A stretch of DNA of 64,000 bases. Origin: Prevotellamassilia timonensis (GTDB lineage: Bacteria > Bacteroidota > Bacteroidia > Bacteroidales > Bacteroidaceae). The notes under the pieces were generated by a model. It made no database searches, was not told where the DNA came from, and saw only the letters and a list, made by a program, of their open reading frames with translations. Location: NCBI RefSeq assembly GCF_900106785.1, contig NZ_LT629842.1, positions 137,694-201,693 on the forward strand, in the 5' to 3' direction. Below, in pieces: positions 9,283 through 17,337 of the stretch; the first letter of the stretch is position 1; each line of letters starts with the position of its first letter. The translations under genes and the position numbers were made by a program.

Positions 9283-9313
9283 CAAAAGTAACAAATTATC
9301 ATGAAAGCGCAAA
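9283..9313 (-). promoter_or_regulatory. promoter of the nucleotidyltransferase gene
   Basis: On the minus strand TTTG (9310-9313), 19 nt, TACTTTTG (9283-9290): a full match to the Bacteroidetes consensus, with a leader of about 105 nt. Confidence 0.75.
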
Positions 9314-9405
9314 TTACAAGCCCGCCTTATTTATAAATATTTATTGCTGTCCGGCGAAACGTAACCATGCTAACAGACTCAAGCATCAAGCACCAAACGC
9401 TACCT

Positions 9406-9515
9406 CTAATGGGGGCGACGCGTCTCGCGTCGGGGTAAGAAAAAGCTATTATTTAGCAGCGTTCGTGTTTTCCTCTTTTCTCTATACCGACGCGGGACGC
9501 GTCGCCCCCATTAGT
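9406..9515. repeat. REP/BIME-like element, reverse spacer orientation
   Basis: Two GC-rich hairpins face each other: GGGGGCGACGCG with TCTCGCGTCGGGG on the left and the inverted form on the right, ending CCCATTAGTGCTTGCG. The spacer between them is the conserved family spacer, here in the opposite orientation to the copies at 18.2 and 36.5 kb. On the left the flank (from about 9349) reads GCTGTCCGGCGAAACGTAA, the end motif shared by other elements. This explains most of the gap 9171-9603. Confidence 0.85.
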
Positions 9516-9603
9516 GCTTGCGTTTTTTTGCAGCCCCCACCCAAAGCCCCCCAAACGCTACTTTTTCCAGCTTAGAACCTTTATAAATAGGACTTCATGC
9601 GCT

Positions 9604-10740
9604 TTATTCCTCACAATACGGCTTGAGCACGAAATTCACGCCTGTAGCTGCGGCATCTTGTGGGGTGTCGGTGTGCTGATACATCGTGCCTTGCAGTATG
9701 GGGTAGCCTTGTGTCGTCACATCGTTGGCGGGCTGGGCCACTTGTTGCATCGAAAAGTAGCACCCCTCGCCCTTAGCCACATACACCAGTGGCCCCCATT
9801 GCATGGCAGTCTGGTTGTAGACGGGTGCCATGCGGTTATGGTCGGGTGTGGTGGCTGGCTTGATGTATTGTGCTTGTAGTGGCAGGTCAATGTACACCTC
9901 GTCAAGGTTGCGCCAGGTGCGGGTAATGCTTACATAGCCCTTTGAGTCGATAGTGAGCGGTGAAAGTTCGTGACCGTTCACATAGATAGTGGTTTGCGTT
10001 GGCTCGGCGCCTACATATATATAAGGAGTGTTAGGGCGTTGAGCTGTCCAGTCGGGCATACGCACACGCATCGTCATGGCAATGCCTTGGGCGGGCATGT
10101 GCATGAAACGGAATTTTACGCTGCCCGAGCGTGGCATGTCGGTTATTTGGTCGAGTGTGAAACTTCCCTCCTGATGCGGAATGCGTGTGGTGCTGTTAGC
10201 GTAGAGGTTGACGTACAAGTCACCCTCGTTGCTGGTGGCATACATCATGCCCGGCAGGCAGAGCAACATTTGCGCCGCCTGCAGTTTGTCGATGGTGCCG
10301 CGTGGCTCGAGCGAATCATTCACAGTGTGCATGACGGCGTTGAATATGGCCCTTTCGGCATAGTCCATGTAGTCGGCGTGCCCTTGTGTCAGAAATAGTT
10401 GGCGCGCCAGGTCAATCCACCGCGCGGCAGCCAGCCCTTGCGGTGCACCGAGGTCTGTGCCCGAACCGCCCACGCAGTTGCGGTCGTGGGTGCCGTTTTC
10501 CCATTGCTTGAAGGCCTGCTTGCGTTGCTGCCATTCCAGTCGTGTCAGACGCAGATAGGGTGGGGCAATGGTCGAGTCTGTTTGGTAGGCCAGTGTGCGC
10601 AAGTCGTGGCCGTCGTAGCCCCAAGTGGCCACACTGTCAGCCGGCACAAAGCGCAACGGACGTTTGAGCCAGGGCGTGGCGGCCGACAGACTAAGGGCTG
10701 AGAGTGTAAAGGCTATGATAAGCGTGAGAGTCTTTTTCAT
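9604..10740 (-). CDS. secreted GH127-like (DUF1680) protein, apparently lacking the active site
   Basis: 378 residues with a clean signal peptide (MKKTLTLIIAFTLSALSLSAA). The middle and C-terminus resemble beta-L-arabinofuranosidase family GH127: DYMDYAERAIFNAVM, then GDLYVNLYANSTTRI, then GYVSITRTWRNLDEVYIDLPL, then QWGPLVYVAKGEG. It is much shorter than the usual 600-800 residues. The family's metal and catalytic residues, a Glu-x-Cys element before the helix and a Cys-Cys-Pro-Pro-Asn motif before GDLYVNLY, are absent: here one reads GLAAARWIDLARQ and LLCLPGMMYATSNEG. It may be a pseudoenzyme or binding protein, or a relic trimmed by deletions. No neighbour suggests a polysaccharide locus. 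Confidence 0.65.
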   Translation of the reverse strand: MKKTLTLIIAFTLSALSLSAATPWLKRPLRFVPADSVATWGYDGHDLRTLAYQTDSTIAPPYLRLTRLEWQQRKQAFKQWENGTHDRNCVGGSGTDLGAPQGLAAARWIDLARQLFLTQGHADYMDYAERAIFNAVMHTVNDSLEPRGTIDKLQAAQMLLCLPGMMYATSNEGDLYVNLYANSTTRIPHQEGSFTLDQITDMPRSGSVKFRFMHMPAQGIAMTMRVRMPDWTAQRPNTPYIYVGAEPTQTTIYVNGHELSPLTIDSKGYVSITRTWRNLDEVYIDLPLQAQYIKPATTPDHNRMAPVYNQTAMQWGPLVYVAKGEGCYFSMQQVAQPANDVTTQGYPILQGTMYQHTDTPQDAAATGVNFVLKPYCEE

Positions 10741-10887
10741 TGTGTGTCAGTGTAGTGCGTTGCAAAAGTATAAATTAAAATCTGCTTAGCCTTTATGTTG
10801 CTGCCATATTTAGCTCCACGTATGAGGCGGTACACTTATTTCGCCTTATTTAATAGCTTTTATGTGTAGGCTTTCGCTTTTTCTGTC

Positions 10888-10895
10888 TACTTTTG
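10888..10895 (+). promoter_or_regulatory. -7 type promoter box before the outer-membrane protein gene
   Basis: TACTTTTG matches TAnnTTTG and lies about 70 nt before the ATG at 10966. No clear -33 box at the usual distance. Confidence 0.4.
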
Positions 10896-10965
10896 CACAT
10901 ATACAACAATGCGCTGGCGCGGATAGTTCATTGGCATCTTGTGCCGGCGTGTGCTAATTATAATT

Positions 10966-11676
10966 ATGAAACGCTTGATACTTTGTGTGTTGTGCCTGTT
11001 GGCAGGCTTTACAAGCCTTATGGCACAAACCAAGAATGATAATTCGTCGCAGCACCGCGTGTGGAATGACGCCTTTATGCAGCAACAGCGTGCCGACTCG
11101 TTGACGCGCGACTCATTAACCCGCGACTCGCTGAGTGTGCCACTGCCCGCGGAGAGTGGCATCACCGCCGAACTGCCGTGGAATGTGCCCGTGGTCAACC
11201 TTGGTGCCTATGGCATGGGCGGTTATGGTGCCTTGTATAATGATTGGGGTTGGCGCCTGCACGAGGGCTTCAATGCCCAATTTGGCTTGAGTGTCAGTGC
11301 CGGTCTTGGCAAGCATGCCCCCAAGGGCGTGGGCTTTGGCCAAACGGCGGCCTTTGCCTACCTCAAGCCGCTCACCCCGCGCCTGTCGGTGGCAGCCGGC
11401 GTGTTTGCCACCAACTTTGACTGGGGCAGTTGGCGGCGTACCGATGTGGGCATAGGCGGTGTGGTGGCTTACAAGGTGAACGACAACATCAACTTGTACG
11501 CTTATGGTCAGAAAACCTTTTTGCCCCGGCAGACCGACCTGTGGGGCCGCCAAGTGCGGCGCGACCCCTTCCCCGTGTTTTTCGATGTGCCGCGCGACCG
11601 CATAGGGGCAGCGGCAGAGTTCAAAATAGGTAACAACGCCATGATAGGCGTGAGTGTGGAACACCGTAGTTATTGA
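10966..11676 (+). CDS. outer-membrane beta-barrel-like protein, function unknown
   Basis: 236 residues from ATG 10966; an earlier in-frame start at 10939 only adds residues in front of the signal peptide. MKRLILCVLCLLAGFTSLMAQ is a signal peptide. A linker follows with the tandem repeat DSLTRDSLTRDSLS. The rest alternates aromatic and small residues in amphipathic strands (GAYGMGGYGALYNDWGWRLH, LSVAAGVFATNFDWGSW, NINLYAYGQKTF, AAAEFKIGNNAMIGVSVEH), the pattern of a small outer-membrane barrel. The last strand does not end in the usual terminal Phe but in Tyr. The helicase gene follows 54 nt downstream and could be cotranscribed, though the two functions look unrelated. No family name is assigned. 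Confidence 0.65.
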   Translation: MKRLILCVLCLLAGFTSLMAQTKNDNSSQHRVWNDAFMQQQRADSLTRDSLTRDSLSVPLPAESGITAELPWNVPVVNLGAYGMGGYGALYNDWGWRLHEGFNAQFGLSVSAGLGKHAPKGVGFGQTAAFAYLKPLTPRLSVAAGVFATNFDWGSWRRTDVGIGGVVAYKVNDNINLYAYGQKTFLPRQTDLWGRQVRRDPFPVFFDVPRDRIGAAAEFKIGNNAMIGVSVEHRSY

Positions 11677-11730
11677 CAGACTCAACCCGTTGACTCATCA
11701 CCCCGTCAACTCAAAACTATTAAGAAAAAG

Positions 11731-13647
11731 ATGAATAAAGACGTATCGCTTGTTCAGCAGCTGGCTCTGTTGAAGAAGGAGTACGAATATGAGAAACAGA
11801 CATTCCAGCACGACACCGAAATGATGGGCATCGACCGCAAGGTGAAGCGTGGCGACTGCTGGTTCCCTATAACGGTCGGGCGCAGTTATTATAACTCGCT
11901 CGACCGCTTTGTGGTTGAAATAATGCGTCCGTCGGGCACCGACATAGAGCACAACTTTGAGTATGGGCGCCAGGTATGTTTCTTCTCGCAAGATGGTGCC
12001 GGCTTGCTGCATTACCTCAGTTTCCAGGCCACGGTGAGCTATGCCGAAGCCGACCGTATGGTGGTGGAACTGCCGGGCGAGGGTGCTTTGGCACAATTAC
12101 AGAGTTTGGAGCGTGCTGGTGTGCAGTTGCATTTCGACGACTATTCGTATCGAGTGATGTTCGATGCCCTGCACCATGTGATAGAGGCAAAGGGCAACCG
12201 TCTGGCGGCCTTGCGCGACATGTTTCACTCTGCGGCCCCCGTCAGTTGGGGCGCTGAGAGCGCCGTGCCGTTGCGGTTGCCGTGGATCAATGCATCACAG
12301 GAGGCGGCTGTGCGCGATGTGTTGCGTGCCAAGGACGTGCTGATAGTGCATGGCCCTCCCGGTACGGGCAAGACCACCACCCTGGTTGAGGCTGTGAGCG
12401 AGGTGCTGCGCCGCGAACCACAGGTGATGGTCTGTGCACAGAGCAACACCGCGGTTGACTGGATGTGTCAGCAGTTGGCCGACCGCGGCATATCGGTGTT
12501 GCGCATTGGCAACCCCAGCCGCGTGACTGAGGCCATGCTGGCCAACACCTACGAGCACCGCTTTGAGTCGCACCCCGACTATCCCGATTTGTGGCAAGTG
12601 CGCCGCAGCATACGTCAACTTTATAGCATGCCGCGCAAGGGGCGGGGTGAGAACTTTCATCAAAAAATAGCCCGGTTGCGCGAGCGTGCTGACGAATTGG
12701 AAATGCGCATACGCCATGCCTTGTTCGACCAAAGCCGCGTGATAGCCTGCACGCTTACGGGGGCCGCCAACCAGCTGCTTGCCGGACAACACTACCATAC
12801 ATTGTTCATCGACGAGGCAGCACAGGCACTCGAGGCCGCCTGTTGGATACCCTTGCAAAAGGCCGACCGCGTGATACTGGCTGGCGACCACCAGCAACTG
12901 CCCCCCACTGTGAAGTGTGCCGAGGCCATGCGCGGTGGTTTGGGCCGCACGCTCATGGAGCAGGTGGCACACTGCAAGCCTGAGGTGGTGAGGTTGCTGC
13001 GTGTGCAGTATCGCATGAACGAGGCGCTGATGCGTTTCTCGTCCGAATGGTTCTACCACGGACAGCTCGAGGCTGCGCCCGAGGTGCGCAATCGCTCATT
13101 GCTCGACTATATTGACGACCCCTTGGTGTGGGTTGACACCGACCAGGCCCATCTTGAGGGCGAGGCTGTGCCTGAAGCCGACAATGAGGGCGTGGTGTTG
13201 AACCACGAACAGTTTGTGGGCAGTTCGTACGGTCGCATCAACAAGCGCGAGGCCGAACTTACCATGCAGACGCTCAAGGCGTATGTAGAGCGCATGGGGC
13301 GCCACCGCTTGTTGGAGGAGCGTGTCGATTTCGGCATTATTTCGCCCTACCGTGCCCAGGTGCAGTATTTGCGTGGATTGATAAAGCGCGATGCTTATTT
13401 GCGTCCGCTGCGCGCGCAGATTACTGTGAACACAGTCGATGCCTTTCAGGGGCAGGAGCGCGATGTAGTGATGGTGAGCTTGGTGCGTGCCAACGAGGCG
13501 GGTCAGATAGGTTTCTTGTCTGACCTCAGACGCATGAATGTGGCCATAACCCGTGCCCGCTACAAACTCGTCATACTCGGTTCGGCGCAAACGCTTTGCA
13601 AGCACACGTTTTACAAAAAACTGTTTGACAGCTGCCAGCACGTATAG
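11731..13647 (+). CDS. superfamily 1 helicase of the UPF1/IGHMBP2 type
   Basis: 638 residues with the SF1 helicase motif set: Walker A GPPGTGKTTT near 208, motif Ia CAQSNTAVDWM, motif II DEAAQALE near 361, motif III GDHQQLPPT near 385, motif IV QYRMNEAL near 426, motif V DAFQGQERDVV near 570 and motif VI MNVAITRARYKL near 601. An N-terminal domain of about 190 residues precedes the motor (YNSLDRFVVEIMRPSG), as in IGHMBP2-like proteins that unwind RNA or DNA 5' to 3'. The bacterial role is undefined. The gene ends in a perfect hairpin terminator. An upstream decamer-like stretch (AACCCGTTGACTCATCACCCCGTCAACTC in part) is seen just before the start. Confidence 0.92.
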   Translation: MNKDVSLVQQLALLKKEYEYEKQTFQHDTEMMGIDRKVKRGDCWFPITVGRSYYNSLDRFVVEIMRPSGTDIEHNFEYGRQVCFFSQDGAGLLHYLSFQATVSYAEADRMVVELPGEGALAQLQSLERAGVQLHFDDYSYRVMFDALHHVIEAKGNRLAALRDMFHSAAPVSWGAESAVPLRLPWINASQEAAVRDVLRAKDVLIVHGPPGTGKTTTLVEAVSEVLRREPQVMVCAQSNTAVDWMCQQLADRGISVLRIGNPSRVTEAMLANTYEHRFESHPDYPDLWQVRRSIRQLYSMPRKGRGENFHQKIARLRERADELEMRIRHALFDQSRVIACTLTGAANQLLAGQHYHTLFIDEAAQALEAACWIPLQKADRVILAGDHQQLPPTVKCAEAMRGGLGRTLMEQVAHCKPEVVRLLRVQYRMNEALMRFSSEWFYHGQLEAAPEVRNRSLLDYIDDPLVWVDTDQAHLEGEAVPEADNEGVVLNHEQFVGSSYGRINKREAELTMQTLKAYVERMGRHRLLEERVDFGIISPYRAQVQYLRGLIKRDAYLRPLRAQITVNTVDAFQGQERDVVMVSLVRANEAGQIGFLSDLRRMNVAITRARYKLVILGSAQTLCKHTFYKKLFDSCQHV

Positions 13648-13671
13648 TGCGATGGGGGGGTAAACGTAAAG

Positions 13672-13716
13672 AAAGTTATGCAAATTTGGAATGCCATTCC
13701 AAATTTGCATAACTTT
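13672..13716 (+). terminator. helicase gene terminator
   Basis: Perfect 21-bp palindrome (left arm 13672-13692, right arm 13696-13716) with a 3-nt loop GCC, about 25 nt after the helicase stop, ending in TTTT. The symmetric A and T flanks would also stop transcription coming from the right. Confidence 0.85.
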
Positions 13717-13854
13717 TGCGCGTCATTGTGTAGTCGTATGGGTACAGTTTCCTGTCCGACGGCGCAAACAAAGTTATAGCTTCTATATAACAAAGTTCAA
13801 ATATCATCTTTGTTATTATCTCAACTTGTTTGACATTCTGGCAAAGGGAACTGT

Positions 13855-14204
13855 CCGGTAAAACCATACTGATATTGTCGCTCACGGATCGCACCGATTG
13901 CACGGATTTTTTAGCTCGTGCAACGTGCTTTAGCACCACGGAGATGACGGATTTTACGGATTTTGTGAGCATTGCATGCTCACTTCGCTATTGGCCCGTA
14001 ACGTACCCGTGGCGAAATACGTTAGCACAGATTGTGTAGTAAGGGACCTGGTTGCAGCAACGAGCTAATGGCGAAGTGAGCATGCAATGCTCACAAAATC
14101 CGTAAAATCCGTCATCTCCGTGGTGCTAAAGCACGTTGCACGAGCTAAAAAATCCGTGCAATCGGTGCGATCCGTGAGCGATAATATCAGAATGGTTTCA
14201 CCGG
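13855..14204. repeat. large inverted repeat with ~137-bp arms
   Basis: The left arm (13855 to about 13990) and right arm (about 14066 to 14204) are near-perfect reverse complements, separated by about 75 nt. The outer ends read CCGGTAAAACCATACTGATA and, inverted, TGGTTTCACCGG, so the CTGTCCGGTAAAAC end motif seen elsewhere is present. The arms contain short internal repeats (TACGGATTTT, GACGGATTTT). No open frame of note. It looks like a non-autonomous element able to fold into one long hairpin. Confidence 0.85.
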
Positions 14205-14218
14205 ACTGCAATAACTAA

Positions 14219-14355
14219 ATAATAATAGCTGCATCTTTTCCCCGGGACGCGTCGCCCCCATTAGTGCTTGCGTTTTGTGCTTGCATTTAGTGTTCGCGTT
14301 TAGTGCTTGAGTTCGTTCGCGTGTTTACATTTCACCGAACAGCAATAATTTATAA
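14219..14355. repeat. half copy of the REP/BIME-like element with its flank
   Basis: Starts with the right half of the family spacer (TAATAATAGCTGCATCTTTT) and one hairpin (CGGGACGCGTCGCCCCCATTAG). The flank follows, with repeated GTGCTTGCGTTT-type units, ending in TTTCACCGAACAGCAATAA. The left half is missing. It abuts the large inverted repeat. Confidence 0.7.
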
Positions 14356-14391
14356 AAGGAACAAGACAAAAAAGTTGCACTTGGGACCATC

Positions 14392-14871
14392 TACCATACT
14401 ACAAAAGCTTTACTTACCGTGCATCTTACACAAACACGTTGCAACTCATTGGCTATCAATACTTTTCTCAGTGTAAGATGTTACTGAATCCACCTACACG
14501 CAACCTGCACAATCTACACACCCCATATACTGCCGCACGTCACAAACACGGGAGGGCGATATCACAACATAGGGGAGCAGAAAAGTCTGTTGCTCCGACA
14601 GATTTTTCTACGTCCCTTTGGCGTAAACCCCGCCGCATACGTCCAAACCGACTGCGAAGCAAAGGGGTGGGGTGTGTAAGATGTGTGCAGGGGCGTGTAA
14701 GATACTTTGAAATCATCTTACACTCTTGAAACCTCTGTGTATCAACTTGCTACGCACAAAAAGTGTAAGATGGCAGTAAAAGCACATGCACTCTTTTATA
14801 AGAGGAATGACGGGGAGGGAACAAATATTTGTGTACAAGTTGTACACTTCTTTTGATGGGTGCAATGCCTT
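14392..14871. repeat. 480-bp dispersed element, copy A
   Basis: Homologous over its whole length, inverted, to 34975-35453. Both copies are about 480 bp and similar by eye at roughly four bases in five. The word GTGTAAGATG or its complement occurs six times (near 14422, 14471, 14674, 14695, 14714, 14763). The centre (14568-14616) is identical in both copies and folds as a long hairpin: GGGA, AGAAAA and TCTGT pair with ACAGA, TTTTCT and TCCC around the loop TGCTCCG. A further palindrome GTGTACAAGTTGTACAC lies near 14831. No coding frame is conserved between the copies. Confidence 0.85.
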
Positions 14872-14880
14872 GGTAATGCA

Positions 14881-14924
14881 AAGGCTCACAGACAGTCGTG
14901 TATTTAATGCTGTCTGTGAGCCTT
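14881..14924. terminator. strong hairpin at the edge of element A
   Basis: Perfect 15-bp stem: AAGGCTCACAGACAG at 14881-14895 pairs with CTGTCTGTGAGCCTT at 14910-14924, with a 14-nt loop and T-rich sequence after it. No gene reads into it, so it may end a transcript that starts in element A. A half of the same sequence stands at about 35563, near copy B. Confidence 0.5.
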
Positions 14925-14978
14925 CATTTAGTGTATGCACATTGCATCTTTCCCGCGTCCAGAGGTTGCTGAAAAATG

Positions 14979-15008
14979 CCCCGACGCGGGACGCGTCGCC
15001 CCCATTAG
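14979..15008. repeat. single REP hairpin
   Basis: One hairpin unit of the family (CCGACGCGGGACGCGTCGCC then CCCATTAGAGGTAGCG) with no partner. It lies 50 bp past the stop of the S46 peptidase gene. Confidence 0.75.
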
Positions 15009-15059
15009 AGGTAGCGTTTGCAGCTTGAGTTCGTAAGTATGTGAAACCAACAATGTGTG

Positions 15060-17201
15060 TTACTTCAAGTCAAGTTCGTCAAGCACATAGCTGCTGCCGC
15101 CAAACTTGTCGATGATGAAGAGCACGTAGCGGATATCCACGTTGATGCAACGCTGCAAAGCAGGGTTGAACTTGAGGTCGGAACTGAGGCTCTCGATGTT
15201 GCCGTCGAAGGCCAGACCAATGAGTTCGCCTTTGGCGTTGAGCACACCCGAACCCGAGTTGCCACCAGTGATGTCGTTGTTTGAAAGGAAGCATGTGGGC
15301 AACTTGCCGTCCTCGCGGGCGTAGCGTCCAAAGTCCTTGGCTTGATACATGGTGCGCAACTTCTCGTTGATAAAGTAGTCGCTCTCAGTTTTGCTCTCTT
15401 TCTCAAACATACCGTCGAGCACGGTGTGCCAGTCGTAGTAAACGGCATCGCGTGGTTTGAGGTCGGTAATGTGGCCATAAGTCATGCGCAGCGTAAAGTT
15501 GGCATCGGGGGCCTTGCTCCAGTCGTACATTTCGCAAAGGCCACGCACATACACCTTGTCCAGTGCACTGCGTTTGGCAGCGTAGGCAGCGAGTGCACCG
15601 TTCAGGTTGTCGGCACGGTAGCTGTTAAATGCAGCCATTTGCTGGTAGAGCGGGTCGTTCTCGATAAGGCTGAAGTCATTCTTGGCCAGAGCATCGGCCA
15701 GTTTGGTGCTGTCGGTAAATACCGACTGGCTGTACACCTTGTCGATGAATGCACTCCAATCCTTGCCATCGGCCATGTAGGCAGGCACGGCATTAAGTTT
15801 GTGATTCTTGATAAAGTAAGGTGTGAGCAGTTTCACCTTGCCCTTGTCAATGTCGAGGTTGAGCGGCTTGATGGTGCTCAAGTATTCGCGCATAATGCTT
15901 TGCTTGGCCGCCTCGATGTCCTTGGCCTTGCCATTTTTCAGAGCCTTGCCATAAGCATCAAGTGTATGTTTCGACATCCACAGGCTTTGGTCGGCCAGCG
16001 TGATGCGGTAGAGTGAAGCGTCGTGCACCAGGTCGAGGTTGGCAGCGCAGAGGGCGTCGATGCTGTCGATGACGGTAGCATACTCAGCCTTGCCGCTCTG
16101 CTTGGCAAAGGCACGGAAACGGGCCTCTTCGGCTTTCTTCTGGTCGATAAGGTGAGTCTTCTCCACCGACTCGTTCATGCCGCCAAAGTTTTTGATGCTG
16201 TTACCCCATGAAAAGTATTCGTCCTCAAGCAACAAGCGCAGTGAGTCGCTTTGGTCCATGAGGTCCTTGTAGTATTTGAGCAGCGGATTGCCGGCCAACA
16301 CGATGGGAGCATTGGTGCCCTGGCAGCGCAAGTTGACCTCGGAGGCAGTAAGGTAGCGCGAGGTAGAACCGGGGAAACCCATAATCATGGTGTAGTCGCC
16401 CTTGTCAACACCCTTGAGCGAGATGGGCAAGTATTTTTTCACCTTGAGTGGCACGTTATGCTCGCTGTAGGCTGCAGGTTCGCCATTTTTGTCGGCATAG
16501 ATGCGGAACATGGCAAAGTCGGCGTTCTGGCGTGGCCATACCCAGTTGTCGCTATTGCCACCAAACTGTCCGATGTTATAGGGCGGATTGGCCACAAGGC
16601 GCACGTCCTGATAGGTCTGTTCGTAGAATATGTAGAACTGGTTGCCACCGAAGTAGGGCACAATGCGTGCATTCATACCCTTCTTCTTGCCAAGGTCGCT
16701 CTTTTTGAGCATCTTGGCAGCGAGCGGTTCAAGAAAACCATAGCTCTGCATGGTATACTCGTCGGCCTTTTTCTTTTTAGCTTCGGCGTTCACTTGTTTA
16801 GTTACATCGGCAATGCGCACCACGAAGGTGAATGTCAAGCTTTCGGGTGTGCGCAGTTCCTCAGCGCGGTTGTGCGCAAAGTAACCGTCCTTCATGTAGT
16901 CGTGGCCAATGCCGCTCATCTGGTGCACGTAGCTGAAACCGCAGTGGTGGTTGGTGAGCACAAGGCCGTCGGGACTTACCACCTCGCCGGTGCAGCCACC
17001 GCCAAATATGCCGATGCACTCGCGCAATGAGGGCGCAGTCTCGCTATAAAGCGCTTCGGGTGGCAGTTGCAGGCCAGCCTTGCGCAGCGAGTCCTCGAGG
17101 TGTTGTTGTTTCATAAGTTTGAGCAGCCACATGCCCTCGTCGGCACGTGCGCCCGTCAGGCTCAGCAGCAGGGCCGAGCACAAAAGTAATAACTTCTTCA
17201 T
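15060..17201 (-). CDS. S46 family dipeptidyl-peptidase, DPP7 type
   Basis: 713 residues with a signal peptide (MKKLLLLCSALLLSLTGARA). This is a chymotrypsin-like S46 peptidase of Bacteroidetes that takes dipeptides off the N-termini of peptides in the periplasm. The catalytic His lies in NHHC near 86 and the Ser in GGNSGSGV near 649. The specificity position that is Arg (FDR) in Asp/Glu-specific DPP11 reads Phe-Asp-Gly here (near 665-667), as in Porphyromonas DPP7, which prefers hydrophobic residues at P1. The gene name dpp7 fits but is given as a type only. Length is normal. It probably feeds peptides to an amino-acid-fermenting metabolism. The TetR gene lies 136 bp upstream on the same strand. 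Confidence 0.93.
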   Translation of the reverse strand: MKKLLLLCSALLLSLTGARADEGMWLLKLMKQQHLEDSLRKAGLQLPPEALYSETAPSLRECIGIFGGGCTGEVVSPDGLVLTNHHCGFSYVHQMSGIGHDYMKDGYFAHNRAEELRTPESLTFTFVVRIADVTKQVNAEAKKKKADEYTMQSYGFLEPLAAKMLKKSDLGKKKGMNARIVPYFGGNQFYIFYEQTYQDVRLVANPPYNIGQFGGNSDNWVWPRQNADFAMFRIYADKNGEPAAYSEHNVPLKVKKYLPISLKGVDKGDYTMIMGFPGSTSRYLTASEVNLRCQGTNAPIVLAGNPLLKYYKDLMDQSDSLRLLLEDEYFSWGNSIKNFGGMNESVEKTHLIDQKKAEEARFRAFAKQSGKAEYATVIDSIDALCAANLDLVHDASLYRITLADQSLWMSKHTLDAYGKALKNGKAKDIEAAKQSIMREYLSTIKPLNLDIDKGKVKLLTPYFIKNHKLNAVPAYMADGKDWSAFIDKVYSQSVFTDSTKLADALAKNDFSLIENDPLYQQMAAFNSYRADNLNGALAAYAAKRSALDKVYVRGLCEMYDWSKAPDANFTLRMTYGHITDLKPRDAVYYDWHTVLDGMFEKESKTESDYFINEKLRTMYQAKDFGRYAREDGKLPTCFLSNNDITGGNSGSGVLNAKGELIGLAFDGNIESLSSDLKFNPALQRCINVDIRYVLFIIDKFGGSSYVLDELDLK

Positions 17202-17337
17202 TATATTGTATGTGTGGGTTTGCCAATAAACAACTTGGTCACTGTCGCCAGGGGTAAAACGTTACCCCGGCTTAATGATGGGTGGGGCAGGACCTTTGCA
17301 TAGGCTTTGGCCTTCCCCCCCTCTCTCTCCAGTGCCT

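Noticed and set aside
10966-13647. Outer-membrane protein and helicase as a defence pair
   Set aside because: The two are only neighbours; the helicase has no nuclease or defence domain and homologues of this type are widespread.
14439-15028. Small open frames inside element A (96, 75 and 80 codons)
   Set aside because: They are not kept in copy B despite the nucleotide similarity, so coding is unlikely.
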